DNA of 64,000 bases from an uncultured Christensenella sp. (lineage in GTDB: Bacteria; Bacillota; Clostridia; Christensenellales; Borkfalkiaceae): contig CAJUME010000016.1 of assembly GCA_910587015.1 (NCBI GenBank), forward strand, positions 1 to 64,000, read 5' to 3'. Below the pieces are notes generated by a model. The model saw only the letters and a list, made by a program, of their open reading frames with translations. It searched no databases and was not told the origin of the DNA. Shown piece by piece: positions 17,787 through 27,517 of this stretch. A program made the position numbers and the translations under genes. Position 1 is the stretch's first letter. Every line of letters starts with the position of its first letter.

Positions 17787-18457
17787 TGCTTTAAAACTTG
17801 AATATTTTTTACTATATAATTAACGCCGGAAATTACCGTAAGCAGTACTGCAAGCGCAAAAAAGCCAAGACCGATATAATTCAGAATTTCGGAAGTAAGG
17901 CGTACCCCTTCGTTCATAGAAGCAAATTCGCCGAAGCCCGCCGCAATAAGCAGAACAACTATCGAAATATCCTGACATACGGTTTTATATTTTCCGAAGT
18001 TGTCCGCGGCGATAACCATTCCCGCGCCCGCCGCAACCATGCGGAAGCCGCTGACAATAATCTCCCTTGCAAGTATAAGCGCAACACCACAGCCGCCCGC
18101 AATCAACGCCCAACCGCCAAAGCTTAAGGTAAAAAACTGCGGAACGGTAAGCATAATGACAAGCGCCGACAAAACAAGCACCTTGTCCGCAATAGGGTCT
18201 AAAAATTTGCCCAAATTTGTTACAAGCTTATACTTTCTTGCAATTTTTCCGTCGAACAAATCGGTTAAGCACGCAATTGCAAACACCGCAAGCGCAACGA
18301 AGTAATGACTTAAAAACTGGACGTAAAACAGCGCAATAAACGCGGGAATCATACACATGCGCGAAATCGTAAGCTTGTTGGGCAAATTCATTACGCCCTT
18401 ACCCGCGGCAAATTTGTATGCTTTGCTGTTTTTGTCTATCTCTTTCTCTTCATTCAT
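17783..18457 (-). CDS. pgsA: CDP-diacylglycerol-glycerol-3-phosphate 3-phosphatidyltransferase
   Basis: Membrane enzyme making phosphatidylglycerol phosphate. The CDP-alcohol phosphotransferase motif D-x2-D-G-x2-A-R-x8-G-x3-D-x3-D is complete in TDLFDGKIARKYKLVTNL GKFLDPIADK (about residues 66-93). Four to five hydrophobic segments follow. The 30-residue N-terminal extension before MNLPNKLTISRM is slightly long, and an internal start is possible. Overlaps rimO and cinA by 4 bp each. Confidence 0.95.
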   Translation of the reverse strand: MNEEKEIDKNSKAYKFAAGKGVMNLPNKLTISRMCMIPAFIALFYVQFLSHYFVALAVFAIACLTDLFDGKIARKYKLVTNLGKFLDPIADKVLVLSALVIMLTVPQFFTLSFGGWALIAGGCGVALILAREIIVSGFRMVAAGAGMVIAADNFGKYKTVCQDISIVVLLIAAGFGEFASMNEGVRLTSEILNYIGLGFFALAVLLTVISGVNYIVKNIQVLKQ

Positions 18458-19800
18458 AAAATATAGTCCTCAGTCCGCCCGAAAAGGTCGTAGCTGTCGC
18501 AGTCCTCAATAATTACCTCGTAATATTCACCCTGAACAGCCTCGGACGCGTTAAAATATACTTTACCATCTATATCTGGCGCCTGAAAGTACGCTCTGCC
18601 GACAAAGCAGCCTCTGTCATAGTCTATACCGTCGCACAAAACCCTTACCGCTTGTCCGACATAACCTTTAAGCTTGTCCGCCGAAATCTTTCGCTGAATT
18701 TCGTATAACTGCTTTACCCGTGCGCGCTTTTTGGAATAAGGAACCTGTCCTTTCAGCTTATAAGCTGGTGTATCAAGCTCGCGCGAGTAGGCGAAAAAAC
18801 CACAATTGTCAAGCTTTGCCTCCCGCAAAAATTCGCAAAGCCCGATATGCTCCTCCTCCGTTTCGGAAGGAAAGCCGCTGATAAACGTAGAGCGAATTGC
18901 AATATCGGGAATTTTCTCTCTCAGCTTTTTTATTAAAGCCAGATACTCAGCACGTCCGGCGGGTCTGTTCATAAGCTTTAATATTCTGTTTTCGCTGTGC
19001 TGAAAAGGAATATCGATATATTTAACTATTTTTTTATTGCTTTTTATCTCCTCAATAAGCTCGTTGTCGAGCATATCGGGATAACAGTACAATAATCTTA
19101 CACTATTAATATTGACAAGTGTTGTCAGCTTTTGTAAAATTTCTTTTAATTTTTTTTGACCGTATAAATCAACGCCGTAACGCGTTATATCCTGCGCAAC
19201 CAAAATCAATTCTGAAACATCGCCAAGCCCTTCCGCCTCTTTCAAGAGCTGTTCCATAGGAAAGCTTTTATATTTTCCTCTGATTTTCGGGATAAGGCAA
19301 TAGGTGCAGTGATTACTGCATCCATCGGCTATTTTAAGATATGCATAATGCGCGGGCGTGGTAAGCACTCTGTTTGCGCTAAAACAGCCCTTGCCGCAAC
19401 CGACAAAATTTGTTCTGCCCTCTGCATAGCATTTTTCAAGCGCGTCAAAAAAATTGCCGTAATCTTCCGTACCCAAAAACAAATCTGCTTCTGTAAGCGC
19501 GTCAAAGGTTTCGCCTATAAATTTCTGCGGCAAACAGCCCGTAACCACTATTTTTTCAAGACAGCCGTTTTTATATTCGGTGCAATCAAGCACGGTTTCG
19601 ATTGCCTCCTTGCGCGCCTCGTTCAAAAACGAGCATGTGTTTATAATCAGCACATTGACTTCTTCGACATTGTTGCTGATTTCACAGCCGCGCTCCTTAA
19701 TTATTGCCAAAAGCTTTTCGGAATCAACACGGTTTTTATCGCAACCCAACGAAATCAATCCGAATTTTTTCGCAGAAAAATCAATCGTCAATGTCTTCAC
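18454..19800 (-). CDS. rimO: Ribosomal protein S12 methylthiotransferase RimO
   Basis: Radical-SAM enzyme that methylthiolates an aspartate of ribosomal protein S12. 448 residues: N-terminal UPF0004 domain with KFGLISLGCDKNRVDSEKLL (cluster cysteines C20, C56, C90 region), radical SAM core with the CSNHCTYCLIP motif (near 168) and a C-terminal TRAM domain (about 375-448). The SLGCDKN signature and length distinguish it from MiaB/MtaB. Starts inside the end of ftsK (20-bp overlap). Confidence 0.95.
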   Translation of the reverse strand: MKTLTIDFSAKKFGLISLGCDKNRVDSEKLLAIIKERGCEISNNVEEVNVLIINTCSFLNEARKEAIETVLDCTEYKNGCLEKIVVTGCLPQKFIGETFDALTEADLFLGTEDYGNFFDALEKCYAEGRTNFVGCGKGCFSANRVLTTPAHYAYLKIADGCSNHCTYCLIPKIRGKYKSFPMEQLLKEAEGLGDVSELILVAQDITRYGVDLYGQKKLKEILQKLTTLVNINSVRLLYCYPDMLDNELIEEIKSNKKIVKYIDIPFQHSENRILKLMNRPAGRAEYLALIKKLREKIPDIAIRSTFISGFPSETEEEHIGLCEFLREAKLDNCGFFAYSRELDTPAYKLKGQVPYSKKRARVKQLYEIQRKISADKLKGYVGQAVRVLCDGIDYDRGCFVGRAYFQAPDIDGKVYFNASEAVQGEYYEVIIEDCDSYDLFGRTEDYIL

Positions 19801-22800
19801 CGTAAATTTGTACGAATTCGTCCTTTGAAAGCAATACCTTTCTGGGCTTGGAGCCCTCGGAAGGCGTAATATAATTCATTTTTTCCATCCAGTCGATAAT
19901 CTTGCAAGCCTTAATATAACCTACGGGGAATCTGCGCTGAATCATGGAAACGGACGCCTGATTTGAAGTTACGCAATACTTCAATGCCTTGATATGCGTA
20001 TCGTCTATCTTGAACTCATCGTCCTCGCCGCCTTCTCCGCCGCCGAGCGCGGGCGCAGTCGTTTCCTCCTGCTCTACGGTATTGATAAAGTCGGCAAGCC
20101 CTTGGTCGAAGTACGTTTCGTTATGCGATTTGATAAAGTCCGTAACCCTCTGCACCTCGTGTGTGTCAACAAAACAGCCCTGAATACGTGTAAGGTCGGG
20201 ATTTTCCGCAGAACGGAAATACAAATCTCCGCGACCGAGCAGCTTTTCCGCACCGCCTATATCGAAAATACAGCGCGCATCGTCAAACGAGTTTACCTTA
20301 AAGCCTATTCTGGTAGGAAGGTTGGATTTGATAAGTCCCGTAATGCAGTCGACGGAAGGTCTTTGCGTTGCAAGTATAAGGTGAATACCCGCCGCGCGCG
20401 CCTTTTGCACAAGCTTGATAATTCTGCTTTCTATATCCTTTTTGGCTTGCAGCATCAAATCGCCGAACTCGTCTAAAACTATCAAAATCTTGGGCAGCTT
20501 TTCCTCGCCAGCTGGCAGATGAGCGTTATATTCTTCAAGGTTTTTAGTAGCTTGCCCCGCTTCTGTCATGTCCTTGAACAGCGTATATCTGCGCTCCATT
20601 TCCTTTATTGCCCAGTTCAGCGCCTTAATAGCCTTGTCGCACTCGTATAAAATTTCGTTTATCATAAGGTGCGGCAATTTATCGTAGGAAATAAATTCAA
20701 CCTGCTTGGGGTCGACAAGGATAAGCCTTAGCTCTTCGGGGCCGTATTTATACAAAAGACTGACCAAAAGCGCGCTTAAGCATATACTTTTACCGCTACC
20801 AGTGGTTCCCGCAACAAGCAAATGCGGCATTTTGGTAATATCGGGGCAAACAACCTCGCCCTCGATATTTTTACCGAGCCCGAAGGTCAAAGAGCCCTGC
20901 TTGCTGTTAAGGAAGCTTCTCGAAGCAAGCATACCCTTCAGTCCAACGGTTGTGCGCACGTTGTTTGGAACCTCTATCGACAGCGCGCCCTTGGAATAAT
21001 TAAGGTAGGCGTTTACGTTGTCCTTTTTAAGCTCCATTGCAATCGCATCGCGGTACTTGACGGACTGATTGATTTTTGTTTTATCTATAATTATTACGTC
21101 ATAGCGCGTAATTGCGGGGCCGATTGTTACGTTCGATACCTCGCTGGCGATTTTAAAGCGGTCAAGCGTTTCCACTATAATGCGCTTGTTGTCCTCTATT
21201 TCGCCCGTATTTATGTTGTTGGTTTCGGGATAGTCGTCCAAAAGGTCTAACGAGGGTCTGACGTACTTTTTCCATACGTGCTTGGGCTTTTCCTCTGCGG
21301 GAACGGGCTGAGCCGCAGGCGGAACCGTAGCGGCGGGCTTTTCCGTATTTTCCGTCCTTCTGACGGGGCTTACAGGGCTGATATTGCCGCTTTGCAAGGC
21401 ATTTCTCGGATTGCTTTCAACATTGCTGTCCCGTCTTACGGTAGCCTCGCTTTCCGCATTGCCGTCCATTTCGTCATCGTCAAACAATTCCGCATTGCTT
21501 GACGCTCTGCCAAGGGAAGAAGTCCCTCTGTCCCTGCGCGAGGGCAGGCTGAAAAGTCTGTCTACCTTGCTTTCGGCATCCTCGTTATCCGCGCTTATAT
21601 TTTCTGCGGGTAAATCGCTCCTTATCGCCTGATTGTAATTTTGCTCCGGCTCGGACGGCTGTTCGGACGGTGTAAAGCCTACCGTGCCCAAGCCGCGCGC
21701 AGAGGGGACATAAGGCGGCTCCTGATAAGGCTCCGGCTCCTCAAATGCCTCGGTATTCTCCGAATAATTACGGGAGGACTCCGGCTCGTAAATATCGGCG
21801 GAATAATCCTGCTCCTCCTCTGTGCTGTTGTCACGGACGTATTCGCCGTATATCTGCGGCTGCTGTTCGGAACTCTGAACGGGATAAATTCCCCCGTCGG
21901 AATAACCGCCAAGGTCGGTTGCGGGCTGTTCGCCGTAAACAAAGCTTGACGGCGTAGACTGAACAGTCTGATTTAAAACCTCATCGGAATACGCTTCCGT
22001 ATAGCTTGCCTCCGGCACGGCGGCGTTGTTTTTTTGCGACTTAGCCCCGCCCGAAGAGAAGCTGCTTAAATAATCCGCCTCGCTTGCCGTTGTTGTAGAA
22101 GGACGGTTGAAATAGGAATTTTCGTTGAAAATCATATTCCTTCTGTAGCTTTCCGCGGCAAATTCGCCGTTTTCGAACAGAATTTTGCGCCCGAGATTTT
22201 TGGACGAAAACTTATCGTCCTCCTGCTCCACCGTAGCGGAAGCGGTCGTCTGTACGGGCGGCTGATGGACATATATATTATTCTGTACGGGCTGAGCTGT
22301 GCTTTGCGGCTGTTCGGTCGGCGCTGTGCTTACCGCCGCCTCTTCCGAAAGCGCGGCATTGTCAGCAACAATATTTGCGCCCGAAGCCTTGCGCGACCTT
22401 TTGATAGTGAAAATATTTCTGCCGCCGAACGCAAGCACGGTTACATAAACGCATGCAACCGTAAGCAGGGATAAAATTATGTAAGCGGCTACAAACGAAA
22501 GCTTTGCAAGCGGATATACGACTATTGCGGACACAACTCCGCCGAAGGTATAGCCTGCAATTCCGTTCTGCGCGTTTTTATAGCAGTCGGCAATATATTT
22601 GCCATAGCCTTCAAGCGTAAAATTGCGGGTAGTAACTGCGTGGAAAAGCAAAAACAGCATAAAAACCGTAAGCGCAACGGCAAAAGCCCTGCGCAGTGAG
22701 ATTTTTATCTTCTTTTCAAAGGTCAGCCATTCGCCTAAATATGCAAGCAAAGCCAGCACAAGAAACGAGCCGTAGCCGAACGTGCCGTACATAAACGTGC

Positions 22801-22951
22801 ATACAGCCGCCCCTATATCCGCAAAAACGTACTGTCTTGTAACAAGCATTAAAAATACTATTGCAGTAAATAAAAGCAAAGTCATTCCGAAGGTTTCCCT
22901 CGTGAATATGTACGACGCTTTTTTTGTTTTATCCTTTATTTTATCTTCCAC
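19781..22951 (-). CDS. ftsK: DNA translocase FtsK/SpoIIIE
   Basis: Pumps chromosomal DNA through the closing septum or into the forespore. GTG start with GAGGAG ribosome site. 1056 residues: four transmembrane helices in the first 180; a long acidic, P/Q/S-rich linker (about 185-560); the alpha/beta motor with Walker A VAGTTGSGKSICLSALL (about 715) and LILVDPKQVEFISYDKLPH; and a C-terminal winged-helix gamma domain (about 985-1045) that reads KOPS/SRS. The linker makes it longer than SpoIIIE of Bacillus (about 790). First gene of the ftsK-rimO-pgsA-cinA-recA-nadE operon. Confidence 0.97.
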   Translation of the reverse strand: MEDKIKDKTKKASYIFTRETFGMTLLLFTAIVFLMLVTRQYVFADIGAAVCTFMYGTFGYGSFLVLALLAYLGEWLTFEKKIKISLRRAFAVALTVFMLFLLFHAVTTRNFTLEGYGKYIADCYKNAQNGIAGYTFGGVVSAIVVYPLAKLSFVAAYIILSLLTVACVYVTVLAFGGRNIFTIKRSRKASGANIVADNAALSEEAAVSTAPTEQPQSTAQPVQNNIYVHQPPVQTTASATVEQEDDKFSSKNLGRKILFENGEFAAESYRRNMIFNENSYFNRPSTTTASEADYLSSFSSGGAKSQKNNAAVPEASYTEAYSDEVLNQTVQSTPSSFVYGEQPATDLGGYSDGGIYPVQSSEQQPQIYGEYVRDNSTEEEQDYSADIYEPESSRNYSENTEAFEEPEPYQEPPYVPSARGLGTVGFTPSEQPSEPEQNYNQAIRSDLPAENISADNEDAESKVDRLFSLPSRRDRGTSSLGRASSNAELFDDDEMDGNAESEATVRRDSNVESNPRNALQSGNISPVSPVRRTENTEKPAATVPPAAQPVPAEEKPKHVWKKYVRPSLDLLDDYPETNNINTGEIEDNKRIIVETLDRFKIASEVSNVTIGPAITRYDVIIIDKTKINQSVKYRDAIAMELKKDNVNAYLNYSKGALSIEVPNNVRTTVGLKGMLASRSFLNSKQGSLTFGLGKNIEGEVVCPDITKMPHLLVAGTTGSGKSICLSALLVSLLYKYGPEELRLILVDPKQVEFISYDKLPHLMINEILYECDKAIKALNWAIKEMERRYTLFKDMTEAGQATKNLEEYNAHLPAGEEKLPKILIVLDEFGDLMLQAKKDIESRIIKLVQKARAAGIHLILATQRPSVDCITGLIKSNLPTRIGFKVNSFDDARCIFDIGGAEKLLGRGDLYFRSAENPDLTRIQGCFVDTHEVQRVTDFIKSHNETYFDQGLADFINTVEQEETTAPALGGGEGGEDDEFKIDDTHIKALKYCVTSNQASVSMIQRRFPVGYIKACKIIDWMEKMNYITPSEGSKPRKVLLSKDEFVQIYGEDIDD

Positions 22952-23033
22952 CTTAACTCCTCGCGCATAATATTAAACGATAATATTGCCGTCCGCATCA
23001 ATCAAAGCTTTTATAATATATTCAATCTGTTTT

Positions 23034-23062
23034 ATTATAACATTTTACAATTGAAATAGCAA
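23034..23062 (-). promoter_or_regulatory. ftsK operon promoter
   Basis: Minus strand TTGCTA (23062-23057), 17-bp spacer, TATAAT (23039-23034), about 80 bp ahead of the ftsK GTG. Confidence 0.65.
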
Positions 23063-23089
23063 CGAAATGACGGCATTTTACGCCTTAAA

Positions 23090-24418
23090 TCAAGCCGAAA
23101 AATTTGCCGCGGCAGACTTTGCAAGCTCGTAAATATCCCCTGCGCCGAGCACAAGAATAATATCCCCGCTCTGCGCGCCCGACATAAACTCCGATATATC
23201 CCTTATTTCGTCGCCATAACGCGAATTGCATAGGCCTTGCGACAGTGTAAGCGCACTGCCCGCATCGTCAAAGTACTCCCGCGCGGCAAAGGTGCGGTAT
23301 ACAAGCAGATTTTTAAGCGGAGAAAGCGCCTTAATAAAATCTTTGAAAAGGTTTTTTGTCCGCGAATATGTATGCGGCTGAAAAATTACAAGCAGTCTGC
23401 CCTTTACTATGCTGTTTGCGGTATTAATCGCCGTGGCAATTTCGTCGGGGTGATGGGCATAATCCGCAATTATTTCGGCGCCGTTTGCATTTCCTATATG
23501 CTCAAACCGCCTTTCTACGCCCGTAAACGACAGCAGACCTTTTTTTACCGCTTCAAAGCTTATCCCCGCCGCTCGCGCCGCCGCGGCTGCCGCAAGCGCG
23601 TTAAGCACATTGTGTTTGCCGTAAACGCAAAGACTTACCTTGCCGCAATTCACGCCCTTTTCGCAAATATCAAAGCTGAATTTACCACTGTTTTCAATGA
23701 TATTTTCTGCCGAATAGTCCGCATTTTTATCATAACCGAAGGTAAGCCCGCCGATTAGCAAATCGTTAAAAGGCGTTACTGCAATTTCCGCCGAGCCAGC
23801 AAACCGCTTATATGCAAGCCTTAAATTTTCCGCATTGCCGTAGCATTCGAGGTGGTCGGGGTCGGTATTCAGCACAACGGAAATATCCGGCTTTAAAAGC
23901 AGAAAATTCTGCTTGTATTCACACGCCTCGGTAATAAAATACTCGTTCCCGCAATAATAAAAATTCGAAAGGCGCGCATCTCTGCCGCCGATATGCGCGC
24001 AAAACCCCTTTTCCGCCGTCATAAAAATATGCGCAAGCATAGACGCCGCCGTAGTCTTGCCGTGACAGCCGCTAATTGCTATAACCCTTTCAAAGCTTCG
24101 GCTTATTTCCGTTAACAGCTGTCCGCGCGATATTATAGGCTTATTTAAGCCTCGCGCTTGTGCAAGCTGTAAATTGCTTTCGTTTATTGCGTCCGTATAG
24201 ACGATAACGTCAAACTCTTCTATGCTTTTTTTGCAGTCGCCAACGAATATTTCCGCGCCTATGGCGGTTAAATCGTCAACATAAACGCTGTGCGACTTGT
24301 CGCTGCCCGCAACCTTAGCACCCTTCAAAAGCAGAAATTTAGCAAGCGCGCTCATGCTTACTCCGCCCGCGCCTATAAAGTAAAAGCTGTTATAAGTCTC
24401 CCAAATTCTTTTACGCAT
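23090..24418 (-). CDS. murC: UDP-N-acetylmuramate-L-alanine ligase
   Basis: Adds L-Ala to UDP-MurNAc, the first stem-peptide step, in the cytoplasm. 442 residues: N-terminal Rossmann domain (FIGAGGVSMSALAKFLL), ATP-binding ISGCHGKTTAASML (about 117), middle DPDHLECYG, C-terminal VERRFEHIG and DYAHHPDEI. It sits apart from the other mur genes, next to ftsK and spoVG, outside the dcw operon whose usual murG-murC slot is empty. Confidence 0.97.
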   Translation of the reverse strand: MRKRIWETYNSFYFIGAGGVSMSALAKFLLLKGAKVAGSDKSHSVYVDDLTAIGAEIFVGDCKKSIEEFDVIVYTDAINESNLQLAQARGLNKPIISRGQLLTEISRSFERVIAISGCHGKTTAASMLAHIFMTAEKGFCAHIGGRDARLSNFYYCGNEYFITEACEYKQNFLLLKPDISVVLNTDPDHLECYGNAENLRLAYKRFAGSAEIAVTPFNDLLIGGLTFGYDKNADYSAENIIENSGKFSFDICEKGVNCGKVSLCVYGKHNVLNALAAAAAARAAGISFEAVKKGLLSFTGVERRFEHIGNANGAEIIADYAHHPDEIATAINTANSIVKGRLLVIFQPHTYSRTKNLFKDFIKALSPLKNLLVYRTFAAREYFDDAGSALTLSQGLCNSRYGDEIRDISEFMSGAQSGDIILVLGAGDIYELAKSAAANFSA

Positions 24419-24503
24419 ATTAAATTTTATTAAGCATTTTGCGGCATTAGCACGAAATTTGGCGTTTTTTACAAAATTTAAACAAAATTTTTCAGTTTAA
24501 GTA

Positions 24504-24532
24504 TTGAAATTGTTTTTGCTTTATTGTACAAT
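24504..24532 (+). promoter_or_regulatory. spoVG promoter
   Basis: TTGAAA (24504-24509), 17-bp spacer, TACAAT (24527-24532); RBS GGAAGGTGAG ahead of the ATG at 24567. Confidence 0.7.
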
Positions 24533-24566
24533 GTATTTAATGAAAGTATATTCTGGAAGGTGAGCT

Positions 24567-24830
24567 ATGAAAATCTCAGATGTACGAATCAGGTTAGTTA
24601 ACAAGGAGGACAATAAACTAAAAGCGGTAGCCTCGATTACTATTGACGATTGCTTTGTCGTGCACGACATAAAAGTTATCGACTCTACCGAAGGCGCGTT
24701 TATTGCGATGCCCAGCAGAAAAACTAATGATGGCGAATATAAGGATATTGCACATCCGCTTAACACCGAGACCCGAGAAACTTTAAAAACGGCAATCCTT
24801 ACGGCTTACTATGATGAACTTAAAAAATAA
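24567..24830 (+). CDS. spoVG: SpoVG family regulator
   Basis: Small RNA/DNA-binding regulator involved in septation and sporulation control in Bacillota. 87 residues with the family hallmarks MKISDVRIR, FVVHDIKVID, GAFIAMPSRK and DIAHPLNTETRE. Slightly shorter than the Bacillus protein (97). Monocistronic: own promoter upstream and a strong bidirectional terminator between it and ftsZ. Confidence 0.96.
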   Translation: MKISDVRIRLVNKEDNKLKAVASITIDDCFVVHDIKVIDSTEGAFIAMPSRKTNDGEYKDIAHPLNTETRETLKTAILTAYYDELKK

Positions 24831-24880
24831 ATAAGTCATATTTTGGTTTTCCGTTAGTTAATACTGAATTTGTAAAGAAA

Positions 24881-24904
24881 CAGCGCACGCAAAAGCGTGC
24901 GCTG
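24881..24904. terminator. Bidirectional terminator between spoVG and ftsZ
   Basis: Perfect 10-bp stem CAGCGCACGC/GCGTGCGCTG with AAAA loop, flanked by T-rich sequence on both strands. Confidence 0.9.
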
Positions 24905-24915
24905 TTTCTTTTATT

Positions 24916-26238
24916 TTATTCCTCACCGGTTTTTTTACCGAAGTTTTTAAGCCTTTCTATAAATTTAGGTACGCTTTTGCCGGTAGGCCGCTCTATTCTC
25001 TCCTCGTCGTTATAAACGCCGCGGACGGGAGGCTCCGTCTGCTGATACTGCACGTTCTGAACGGGCGGCTGGGAAATTTCCGCTCTGTGCAAGGGCTGAG
25101 GCTGTATCGGTTGAACCGGTTGTACAGGCTGAGCGGGCTGCAAGGGCTGGGTGCTTCTGTAATAGGGCGATTCGCTTACGGACATTCTCCTTACGCTACC
25201 GCCGCCGAAGCTGTTGCTTTCATGCGTTCCGCCGCCGACGCTTCTTCTCTGCTCGTCGTCGTGACGGTTGTCATAGCCGGGGAAGCCCGTCGCAATTACG
25301 GTTATTTCAACCTCGTCCTGAACGTTGGGGTCGATTCTCACGCCGAATATAATATTTGCCGAGGCGTCTACAACACTGCTTATCAGCTCCGCCGCGTCTG
25401 CGCCCTCCGCCATAGTCAAATCGTTGCCGCCACATACGTTTATAATAACGCCGCGCGCGCCCTCTATCGTGGTTTCGAGAAGCGGAGAATTGATTGCAAC
25501 CCTTACCGCCTCTAAAATTCTGTTTTCACCCTTTGCAACGCCGACGCCGAGGTGCGCAATGCCGCTGTCCTTCAAAATCGTCCTTACGTCCGCAAAGTCG
25601 AGATTGATAAGCGCGGGATTAACAATCAGCTCCGCAATGCCGCGGATACCCTGCTTTAAAATATCGTCCGCAACGCAGAAGGCGTCTACCATGGTAGTGC
25701 TTCTGTCAACTATTGTTCTCAGCTTATCGTTGGGAATAACGATAAGCGAATCGACGTAGTTCTTTAAATTGTCAAGGCCCTTGATAGTATTTTCTTTTCT
25801 GCGCCTGCCCTCGAAGCCGAAAGGCTCCGTAACCACGGCAACGGTAAGAATTTTCATATCTCTCGCAATTTTTGCGATTACCGGCGCCGCGCCAGTACCC
25901 GTACCGCCGCCCATACCGGCGGTTATAAATAAAAGGTCGGTGTTTTTAATGGCTTCCGTCAGCTCGGTCTTGCTTTCTTCGGCGGCGCCTCTGCCCACTT
26001 CGGGGTCGGCGCCCGCGCCAAGTCCCTTTGTAAGCACAGTGCCTATCTGAATTTTATGCTCGCACGGCGACAGCACAAGCGTCTGGCTGTCGGTATTTAC
26101 AACATAATACTCGGCGCAGTCTATGCCCGCTTCAAGCATTCTGTTAACGGCGTTATTTCCCGCGCCGCCTACGCCTATAACCTTGATTCTCGCTTTTCCG
26201 GTAATGCCGCCTGCGCCGCCCGTTAAATCGTTAAACAT
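24916..26238 (-). CDS. ftsZ: Cell division protein FtsZ
   Basis: Tubulin-like GTPase that forms the division ring. 440 residues: N-terminal VIGVGGAGNNAVNRM, the tubulin signature GGGTGTGAAPVIA (about 107), the T7 loop NLDFADV, a long Q/P-rich linker (about 335-415) and a C-terminal peptide VPKFIERLK matching the FtsA/SepF-binding tail. RBS GGAGGG. Follows ftsA by 33 bp; both depend on the promoter at 27436-27465. Confidence 0.99.
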   Translation of the reverse strand: MFNDLTGGAGGITGKARIKVIGVGGAGNNAVNRMLEAGIDCAEYYVVNTDSQTLVLSPCEHKIQIGTVLTKGLGAGADPEVGRGAAEESKTELTEAIKNTDLLFITAGMGGGTGTGAAPVIAKIARDMKILTVAVVTEPFGFEGRRRKENTIKGLDNLKNYVDSLIVIPNDKLRTIVDRSTTMVDAFCVADDILKQGIRGIAELIVNPALINLDFADVRTILKDSGIAHLGVGVAKGENRILEAVRVAINSPLLETTIEGARGVIINVCGGNDLTMAEGADAAELISSVVDASANIIFGVRIDPNVQDEVEITVIATGFPGYDNRHDDEQRRSVGGGTHESNSFGGGSVRRMSVSESPYYRSTQPLQPAQPVQPVQPIQPQPLHRAEISQPPVQNVQYQQTEPPVRGVYNDEERIERPTGKSVPKFIERLKNFGKKTGEE

Positions 26239-26271
26239 AATTTACCCTCCGTAAATCGTCAATGTATAATT

Positions 26272-27408
26272 TCAAATAAGTGTTTTTGATAGCTTTTCGT
26301 CTGCAAGAGCGGTATCCAGAAGGCTAAGCAACGACGAAAACCTCGGTTTGTCGTAAAAAGGCACCTTCGGAGCGATAACCTCCACGCTCTTTTCAAGTCT
26401 GCCCGCAATATGCTCTGCCGCGCCGCGAACAGTCTTTATTCCTTCCCCCGTAACAAGCAACGGACCCGCGTCTGTATATCTGACGGGACAGCCCTGTCTG
26501 CATTCCTGCACGGTTTCGCAAATTCCGTCAAGCCCCTCGCGTATTCTGTCGCGCAGCGTCATTGTGGAAAATGCATAGGTTTTACCCTCGGAAACGCATT
26601 CCTCGGTACCTGTCAGCTTTTCTTTGGCGTTTAAATTTACTGTTGACAGATAAGAAAGCGCAACCTCGTACGGGATATTCAGCTCCGACATAAGGTATAC
26701 CGCCACATGTCCTATACCTACGGAAAACGCCTCGCTGTATAAAAGTCCGTCGCCGTAAACAACGCTGTATGTCGAAGAAATAAAGCCCAAATCAAGCAAA
26801 GCCGTGCATTTGTTACGCTTTTCCGGCTCGATTAAATACATTGCCTCGGCATGACTTAACGGAATAAGATTTACAACAAGAATGTCCTTAAACCGCTTGA
26901 ATACGTCCATTATACAGCCGATAAAGGAATTTTTACATTTATAAAAGCAGAATTTACCGTGCAAGCTGTCACTAACCGCGCCGACGGGGTCAATCACCTT
27001 ACGCTTGTCCGACAAAACATAATAAAGACAGCTGTGCCTTACCGTGCGCCAAGCCTCGTCGTCGGGCGGGGCGGACATTCCGGTAAGCGTTTTAACGTCG
27101 GAGGAATTTATTTTTCTCGACGAGGAAAAGCTTAGCGTCTTGTCAACGTTCACAAGCTTAATAAATTCGTCGGGCACACCGACGTAAAAGCTTTTTATTC
27201 CGCTGTTTGATGCAAGCGTACTTTTGACGGCTTCGGTCACCGCGCAGACAAAGCTGTGAATATCCAGCAGCTCGCCTTCGGCATAGCCCTCGTAATCGCA
27301 GGTATATTTACTTTTTATAATAAAAGTGTTGTTTACTCCCCTTTCGCCGACAACCGCGGTAACTTCCGAAGAGCGTATATCCAACACGGCAACGTATTTT
27401 GCGCGCAT
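26272..27408 (-). CDS. ftsA: FtsA-like cell division protein (divergent)
   Basis: Actin-like protein expected to tether FtsZ to the membrane. 378 residues with weak but ordered FtsA features: N-terminal YVAVLDIRSSEVTAVVGE, the SHV/1C-type region GVPDEFIKLV, TALLDLGFISSTYSVV (phosphate 2 loop, usually GGGTT), and GPLLVTGEGIKTVRG (adenosine loop). The C-terminus (LLSLLDTALADEKLSKTLI) lacks the basic amphipathic helix seen in well-studied FtsA, so membrane targeting is uncertain. Identified mainly by position ahead of ftsZ. Confidence 0.8.
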   Translation of the reverse strand: MRAKYVAVLDIRSSEVTAVVGERGVNNTFIIKSKYTCDYEGYAEGELLDIHSFVCAVTEAVKSTLASNSGIKSFYVGVPDEFIKLVNVDKTLSFSSSRKINSSDVKTLTGMSAPPDDEAWRTVRHSCLYYVLSDKRKVIDPVGAVSDSLHGKFCFYKCKNSFIGCIMDVFKRFKDILVVNLIPLSHAEAMYLIEPEKRNKCTALLDLGFISSTYSVVYGDGLLYSEAFSVGIGHVAVYLMSELNIPYEVALSYLSTVNLNAKEKLTGTEECVSEGKTYAFSTMTLRDRIREGLDGICETVQECRQGCPVRYTDAGPLLVTGEGIKTVRGAAEHIAGRLEKSVEVIAPKVPFYDKPRFSSLLSLLDTALADEKLSKTLI

Positions 27409-27435
27409 AATATCCCCGCATCAAAGTATACAAAT

Positions 27436-27465
27436 ATTATATAATAGTGTAAATATAAAAGTCAA
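27436..27465 (-). promoter_or_regulatory. ftsA-ftsZ promoter
   Basis: Minus strand TTGACT (27465-27460), 18-bp spacer, TATAAT (27441-27436). It lies right after the terminator that ends the mraZ-ftsQ unit, so ftsAZ is transcribed separately. Confidence 0.8.
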
Positions 27466-27480
27466 CTGTTTGAAAGAAAA

Positions 27481-27502
27481 AAGCGATGCCTGAGCATCGC
27501 TT
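27481..27502 (-). terminator. Terminator after ftsQ
   Basis: Stem AAGCGATGC/GCATCGCTT with a four-base loop and T run on both strands; ends the mraZ-to-ftsQ transcript. Confidence 0.88.
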
Positions 27503-27517
27503 TTTATATGTAATGTT

